From a virus, in IMG/VR virus record IMGVR_UViG_3300025828_000024, positions 1 through 62,279 of that record: 62,279 nucleotides of DNA. One strand, 5' to 3'. Position numbers and translations under genes: made by a program. The notes under the pieces were generated by a model. It was not told where the DNA came from. It saw only the letters and a list, made by a program, of their open reading frames with translations, and made no database searches. Shown here piece by piece: positions 58,499 to 62,279 of this stretch (the first letter of the stretch is position 1; each line of letters begins with the position of its first letter).

Positions 58499-58972
58499 AT
58501 GGGTACAACTACTTTCTCAGGGCCAGTACGTTCTGAGCGAGGCTTTACGGCTGTAGGCTCAAACGCAGTGGTCGCAATCACAGCAGAAACAACTCTTACA
58601 TATGCGGATCACGTTGGTCGCATTATCGAGATCAATGATGCCGATGGCGCTGTAACTCTTCCAGCAATTACTAGCGATACTATTGGCGCAACCTACAAAT
58701 TCTTTGTAGGCACTACCGCTTCTGACTTGGACATAAAAACAGATGGCACAGATAAGTTTGTTGGCAATCTCGTTCTTGCCGCCGCCGCCACTTCTCAAGC
58801 TAGGGGTTTCGCTCCTGCAGCAAGCAACGATGTCATTTCTATGAACGGCACCACCACAGGTGGTATTGCTGGCTCTGTTGTAGAAGTCACAGCAATTGCA
58901 ACTGCAGAATATCTTGTTACTGGCACATTGTTAGGATCAGGCACACTCGCTACTCCTTTCGCTGATGCATAA
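58499..58972 (+). CDS. virion structural protein
   Basis: Product of 157 aa after CAGGAGATC. Gly/Thr/Ala-rich beta protein (TTTFSGPVRSERGFTAVGSN, ADHVGRIIEINDADGAVTLP), similar to phage head-fibre or decoration domains. No membrane or catalytic motif. Confidence 0.7.
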   Translation: MGTTTFSGPVRSERGFTAVGSNAVVAITAETTLTYADHVGRIIEINDADGAVTLPAITSDTIGATYKFFVGTTASDLDIKTDGTDKFVGNLVLAAAATSQARGFAPAASNDVISMNGTTTGGIAGSVVEVTAIATAEYLVTGTLLGSGTLATPFADA

Positions 58973-58984
58973 TAGGAGATATGT

Positions 58985-59254
58985 ATGCGCTCTGATGTAC
59001 AATCTAAACGCTTAACAGGTACAGGGTCAGCGAGTGTTGGCCCTGCACGTATTCGTCAAATACAGGTGCTTACAGCTTCAGGAACACCCCGTCTAACGAT
59101 TACTGATGGTAATGGCGGCCCTACAGTTCTTGATCTAGACTTTATTGCGTCTGATTCTCACTCAGTAAACATTCCGTCTGATGGCATTCGTGTCAGCGAC
59201 ATCTATGTTTCTGCATTCACAAACATCACCGCTATGACGGTGTTTTATAATTAA
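58985..59254 (+). CDS. small virion structural protein
   Basis: Product of 89 aa after AGGAGA. Beta-rich (RIRQIQVLTASGTPRLTITD, then HSVNIPSDGIRVSDIYVSAF). Recurs behind capsid genes in marine podoviruses; probably a head-surface protein. Confidence 0.7.
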   Translation: MRSDVQSKRLTGTGSASVGPARIRQIQVLTASGTPRLTITDGNGGPTVLDLDFIASDSHSVNIPSDGIRVSDIYVSAFTNITAMTVFYN

Positions 59255-59263
59255 GAGGTTCTC

Positions 59264-60061
59264 ATGGCTCGTGAAGTAAGTTCTATATCCAGAGTTGGAA
59301 CTAGCGAGCCGTTTGAGCTTCAAGTTGCTCGTGGGCAAATATCATTCCATAAAACGACATTTAAGTTTGGTTACAACAACGATGTCGGAGACTCAAAAGA
59401 AACCATCTGGGAACAAGGTGGTTTGTACGCCTATCCTGCATCAGCAACAGTAATGACTCTATCAAGCAGTTCCGCTGACGACACTGCTGCAGGAACGGGT
59501 GCAAGAACAGTAGAGATTTTTGGCCTAGACGCTGATTACAACGAAATAAACGAAGTTGTCACATTGAATGGGCAAACTGCTGTTAACACCACAAAATCTT
59601 ACCTACGGATCAATCGTGGCATTGTTCGCAGCGCGGGTAGTGGTGGTGCAAATGCTGGTATAATCTATGCAGGAACAGGCACAGTGACCACTGGAGTTCC
59701 AGCTAACATTTACCTGACCATAAATGGGGATGGCGACAACCAAACACTGATGAGCCTTTGGACGGTTCCCGCAGGATATACAGCGTTCCTTACAAAAATG
59801 TCTTTGTCCACAGGCACATCTACCAACACCAAAGCCGTTTTGAATGCTAGTCTTGTAGCTAGACCATACGAAGAAGTCTTTCAGATAAAAGAAAGATTTA
59901 CTCTCACAGATGCCACACACGAACAGTTTTATACTTTTCCATTAAGGTTCACAGAAAAAACAGACTTAGAGATGAGAGCATTTTCTTCCTCTGGGTCGGT
60001 TAGCTTTAATGTCTCCGCGTCAATGGAGTTTATCTACATCAGCAATGGGGATAGTCTTTAA
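59264..60061 (+). CDS. virion structural protein, head-fibre-like
   Basis: Product of 265 aa. Beta-rich; REVSSISRVGTSEPFELQVA, GARTVEIFGLDADYNEINEV and WTVPAGYTAFLTKMSLSTGT recur in structural proteins of marine podoviruses. It stands between the capsid and the basic small genes and shares its stop with the next start. Likely head surface or connector-associated; exact role unknown. Confidence 0.7.
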   Translation: MAREVSSISRVGTSEPFELQVARGQISFHKTTFKFGYNNDVGDSKETIWEQGGLYAYPASATVMTLSSSSADDTAAGTGARTVEIFGLDADYNEINEVVTLNGQTAVNTTKSYLRINRGIVRSAGSGGANAGIIYAGTGTVTTGVPANIYLTINGDGDNQTLMSLWTVPAGYTAFLTKMSLSTGTSTNTKAVLNASLVARPYEEVFQIKERFTLTDATHEQFYTFPLRFTEKTDLEMRAFSSSGSVSFNVSASMEFIYISNGDSL

Positions 60062-60378
60062 TGGCTGAAAAGAAAAAGAAGGATAGTCGGTTAGAACGCG
60101 CAGGAGTTAGTGGATACAACAAACCCAAGCGCACACCTAATCACCCAAAGAAGTCACACATTGTTGTGGCTAAAGAGGGCGATAAGGTGAAGACTATTCG
60201 ATTTGGGCAGCAAGGTGTGAAGACAAATCAGACTGTAGGGCAGCGCAAAGCCTTTAAGTCTCGTCATGCAAAGAACATCAGCAAAGGTAAGATGTCTGCA
60301 GCTTATTGGGCTGATAAAGTTAAGTGGTCGCCAAGCAAGACAAAGTCTAGCTCAACTAAGTGGAAGAAAGGTTCATGA
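60061..60378 (+). CDS. basic virion-associated protein, complete copy
   Basis: Product of 105 aa; full version of the truncated gene at the left end of the window. The N-terminus adds AEKKKKDSRLERAGVSGYNK, then the IRFGQQG and AYWADKVKW blocks and a Lys/Ser-rich end. Starts on the stop of the preceding gene and overlaps the next by 4 bp. It may bind DNA in the head, inferred from charge. Confidence 0.8.
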   Translation: MAEKKKKDSRLERAGVSGYNKPKRTPNHPKKSHIVVAKEGDKVKTIRFGQQGVKTNQTVGQRKAFKSRHAKNISKGKMSAAYWADKVKWSPSKTKSSSTKWKKGS

Positions 60379-60869
60379 CTATCTCTCGCGCACAGATGGG
60401 TAGTCAGCTAACGGGGAACAGAATGCCAGTCAAAAAAGTAAAAGGTGGTTATAAGTTCGGAAGCTCAGGTAAGGTTTACCCTACCCGTGCAGGTGCGGAG
60501 CGTCAGCAACGCGCAGCTTATGCCAACGGATACAAGGGTATGGCTGCTGGCGGTAAAGTTCCTTCAGGTTATCATCGTATGCCTGATGGCAGCATTATGA
60601 AAAATTCTGATCACAAGATGGCGCATGGTGGTTATGTTTCTACTGGTGATGATGCTAAAGACCTTGAGACTATTCGTATGGGCAAAGGTGGTAAGACCAA
60701 GAGCCGTGTGAATGAAGCTGGAAACTATACAAAGCCAGGGATGCGTAAGAGTCTGTTTAATAAGATTAAAGCTGGTGGCAAAGGCGGAAAACCTGGTCAG
60801 TGGTCAGCCCGTAAGGCTCAGATGTTGGCAAAGCAGTACAAAGCAGCAGGGGGTGGATATAAAAACTAA
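60375..60869 (+). CDS. glycine/lysine-rich small virion-cluster protein (second copy)
   Basis: Product of 164 aa, identical to that encoded at 302-796 and apparently identical at DNA level. Same start choice (GAAAGG before ATG). In a circular or terminally redundant 60-kb genome this and the left copy are the same gene. Confidence 0.8.
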   Translation: MTISRAQMGSQLTGNRMPVKKVKGGYKFGSSGKVYPTRAGAERQQRAAYANGYKGMAAGGKVPSGYHRMPDGSIMKNSDHKMAHGGYVSTGDDAKDLETIRMGKGGKTKSRVNEAGNYTKPGMRKSLFNKIKAGGKGGKPGQWSARKAQMLAKQYKAAGGGYKN

Positions 60870-61132
60870 TGGCCTTAAAGAAGTCGCAGAAAAGCCTCAA
60901 GTCTTGGACAAAGCAGAAATGGCGTACTAAAAGTGGCAAACCGTCTACCCAAGGTGCTAATGCTACTGGTGAACGGTATCTACCTTCTTCGGCTATTAAG
61001 TCTCTTAGCAGCAGTGAGTATGCAGCTACCACAAGAGCAAAACGACAAGGCACTAAGGCAGGTAAGCAGCATGTGGCTCAACCTAAAAAGATTGCAAAGA
61101 AAACCAAACGACACAGAAGTGTAGTTACATAG
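60869..61132 (+). CDS. basic 87-aa virion-cluster protein (second copy)
   Basis: Product of 87 aa with three substitutions relative to the copy at 796-1059, all in the last 25 residues. The divergence between the two genome ends starts inside this gene (first mismatch 61070). Confidence 0.8.
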   Translation: MALKKSQKSLKSWTKQKWRTKSGKPSTQGANATGERYLPSSAIKSLSSSEYAATTRAKRQGTKAGKQHVAQPKKIAKKTKRHRSVVT

Positions 61133-61141
61133 GACAAGATC

Positions 61142-61828
61142 ATGGCAGTAGTAACACCAGACCTACCAGAACTTTTCGAGGAAGCCTATGAACGGGCGGG
61201 TCTTGAGATGCGCTCTGGCTATGACCTTAAAACGGCTCGTCGGAGCCTTAACCTTTTAACATTGGAGTGGCAAAACCGTGGCCTTAATCTCTTCACTATT
61301 GAAGCTGGTACGTTATCCATTACGGCTGGCACAGCGACTTACACATTACCTGCGGACACGATTGATCTCATCGAACACCAAGTCCGAACAGGTACAGGTA
61401 CAAGTCAAACCGACACCGCCCTCGAAAGGATCAGTGTCTCAACCTACGCGCAGCAAACAAACAAAAACACGCAAGGTAGGCCGACCCAAATCTACGTCCA
61501 AAGGCTCCCAACGGAAGTCAAAGTAACTCTGTGGCCTGTGCCTGATGCGTCAACTACATACACTTTGTTTTACTATAGATTGAAGGGTATTGATGGATTG
61601 TCTTCTGGCATTGGTGGTGATGTATCTACTGTTCCTCCTCGTTTCGTTCCGGCTCTAGTTTCTGGCATGGCTTACTATCTTTCTATGAAGAAGCCTGAAG
61701 CTGCAGGCCGCTCACAGGCACTGAAGCAAGAATACGAGTTCCAGTTCCAGCTTGCGTCTGGTGAGGATGAAGAGACAGCATCAATCAAGTTTGTTCCATA
61801 TGATACTTTTGTGATGGGTGGCGGATGA
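61142..61828 (+). CDS. head-tail connector (P22 gp4-like), diverged second copy
   Basis: Product of 228 aa, same length as the copy at 1069-1755, roughly 85 % identical. Substitutions are conservative (for example TM/EM, SDT/ADT, CLVTG/ALVSG). The block 61419-61516 is nearly invariant in DNA while flanks differ at many third positions. A functional protein is kept in both copies. Confidence 0.7.
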   Translation: MAVVTPDLPELFEEAYERAGLEMRSGYDLKTARRSLNLLTLEWQNRGLNLFTIEAGTLSITAGTATYTLPADTIDLIEHQVRTGTGTSQTDTALERISVSTYAQQTNKNTQGRPTQIYVQRLPTEVKVTLWPVPDASTTYTLFYYRLKGIDGLSSGIGGDVSTVPPRFVPALVSGMAYYLSMKKPEAAGRSQALKQEYEFQFQLASGEDEETASIKFVPYDTFVMGGG

Positions 61829-62148
61829 GTTACGCGAGAGGCAAATACGCTTATGGTTTCTGTGATAGGACTGGCTTTCGCTATCCTTTGAAAGACCTCG
61901 TGCCTGAGTTTCGAAACGGGCATAAGACTGGTTTTTTGATTGGCAGAGATGTTGTAGACCCAGATCAACCACAGAACTTCTTGGGACGTATTAAGATCAA
62001 TGACCCACAGTCGTTGTTGAATCCAAGACCTGATACATCCCAAGATGAAAGCAGAGAGTTGTTCGGTTGGAATCCTGTTGGGAATCCAGCGCAATATATG
62101 GTAGGCTCTGTAGGAAGAGTTACCGTCACCACAACGGAAGGATCGTAA
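61825..62148 (+). CDS. conserved structural-cluster protein, diverged second copy
   Basis: Product of 107 aa, homologous to 1752-2066 (YARGKYAYGFCDRTGFRYPL and DPDQPQNFLGR shared). The last ~15 residues differ completely (MVGSVGRVTVTTTEGS). Overlaps the connector gene by 4 bp. Confidence 0.75.
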   Translation: MSYARGKYAYGFCDRTGFRYPLKDLVPEFRNGHKTGFLIGRDVVDPDQPQNFLGRIKINDPQSLLNPRPDTSQDESRELFGWNPVGNPAQYMVGSVGRVTVTTTEGS

Positions 62149-62149
62149 T

Positions 62150-62279
62150 ATGGCTGGCCCTAGCAAAAGACTTGGTAAAGGTAAGAACCGCTTGAAGTTT
62201 GAGGATGTCTCTCCACGAGCGGAAAAAGAAGAGCAAGAGATGCTCGACAAGAAGATGTACGGCGGCAAGATGAAGAAGC
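62150..62279 (+). CDS. small basic protein, 3'-truncated by window edge
   Basis: Starts ATG 62150 after GGAAGGAT; 43 codons are visible (AGPSKRLGKGKNRLKFEDVS, then RAEKEEQEMLDKKMYGGKMK). It takes the place occupied by the unrelated 73-aa gene at 2077 in the left copy. Only a GGK-type basic composition is shared. Confidence 0.65.
   Translation, partial: MAGPSKRLGKGKNRLKFEDVSPRAEKEEQEMLDKKMYGGKMKK

Larger units (their letters stand above)
60074..62279. repeat. right copy of diverged terminal direct repeat
   Basis: Matches 1-2206. Identical over the first 996 bp, diverged beyond about 61070 and with a different final gene (62150 on instead of the one at 2077). See the left copy. Confidence 0.9.

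Overview
The window is one almost complete genome of a tailed double-stranded DNA bacteriophage, probably a marine podovirus. The head and tail genes are of the P22-like kind: a large portal protein, an HK97-fold capsid protein, gp4/gp10-like connector and tail-hub proteins and no tape-measure or sheath. Many small proteins belong to sets that recur in marine phage genomes. The holin resembles the 3-TM holin of alphaproteobacterial gene-transfer agents, so an alphaproteobacterial host is plausible but not proven. No integrase, lysogeny repressor, DNA polymerase, RNA polymerase, tRNA or CRISPR array was recognised.

Positions 1-2206 correspond to 60074-62279 at a constant offset of 60,073. The unit genome is therefore about 60.07 kb and the ends of the window overlap. 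The overlap looks identical for 996 bp and then diverges (about 85 % protein identity in the 228-aa gene). At its end it carries a different small gene. This is either two strain haplotypes joined in one assembly or a real diverged duplication.

Layout by region. (A) 48.6-62.3 kb and 0-32.9 kb, plus strand: small terminase, then (after a short minus-strand cluster) large terminase, portal, GroES-like co-chaperonin, scaffold, decoration and major capsid proteins, connectors, tail fibres, tail hub, holin, endolysin and internal/ejection proteins, ending in a 2979-aa polyvalent protein. (B) 32.9-37.4 kb, minus strand: recombination module with HNH nuclease, ParB-like protein, SSB-tail protein, Sak3-type annealase and PD-(D/E)XK exonuclease. 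(C) 37.4-39.9 kb, plus strand: RusA resolvase and a T7 gp4-like primase-helicase. (D) 40.1-48.4 kb, minus strand: an operon of about 20 mostly tiny genes around a MoxR AAA+ ATPase and a HEXXH/VWA partner. It is driven by a sigma70-like promoter with a terminator in its first ~30 nt and a ~400-nt structured leader. (E) 49.5-50.5 kb, minus strand: four small genes.

The most striking system is at 3.8-10.6 kb. A collagen-like tail fibre (76 Gly-X-Y triplets, 14 lysines all in the Y position) is followed by two 2-oxoglutarate/Fe(II) oxygenases, an FkbM methyltransferase and a three-domain enzyme: GT25-like galactosyltransferase, PLOD-type glycosyltransferase and lysyl hydroxylase. Together these look like a self-contained pathway for hydroxylating and glycosylating a phage collagen, as in animals and mimivirus.

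A second genome-wide signal is a dispersed 12-bp palindrome, GTTCAATWGAAC and variants, found about a dozen times. It often lies directly after stop codons and suggests an operator, stoperator or terminator-like regulon. A third is a CGGTAGAC repeat cluster next to TA-rich DNA, present upstream of both the primase-helicase and the large terminase.
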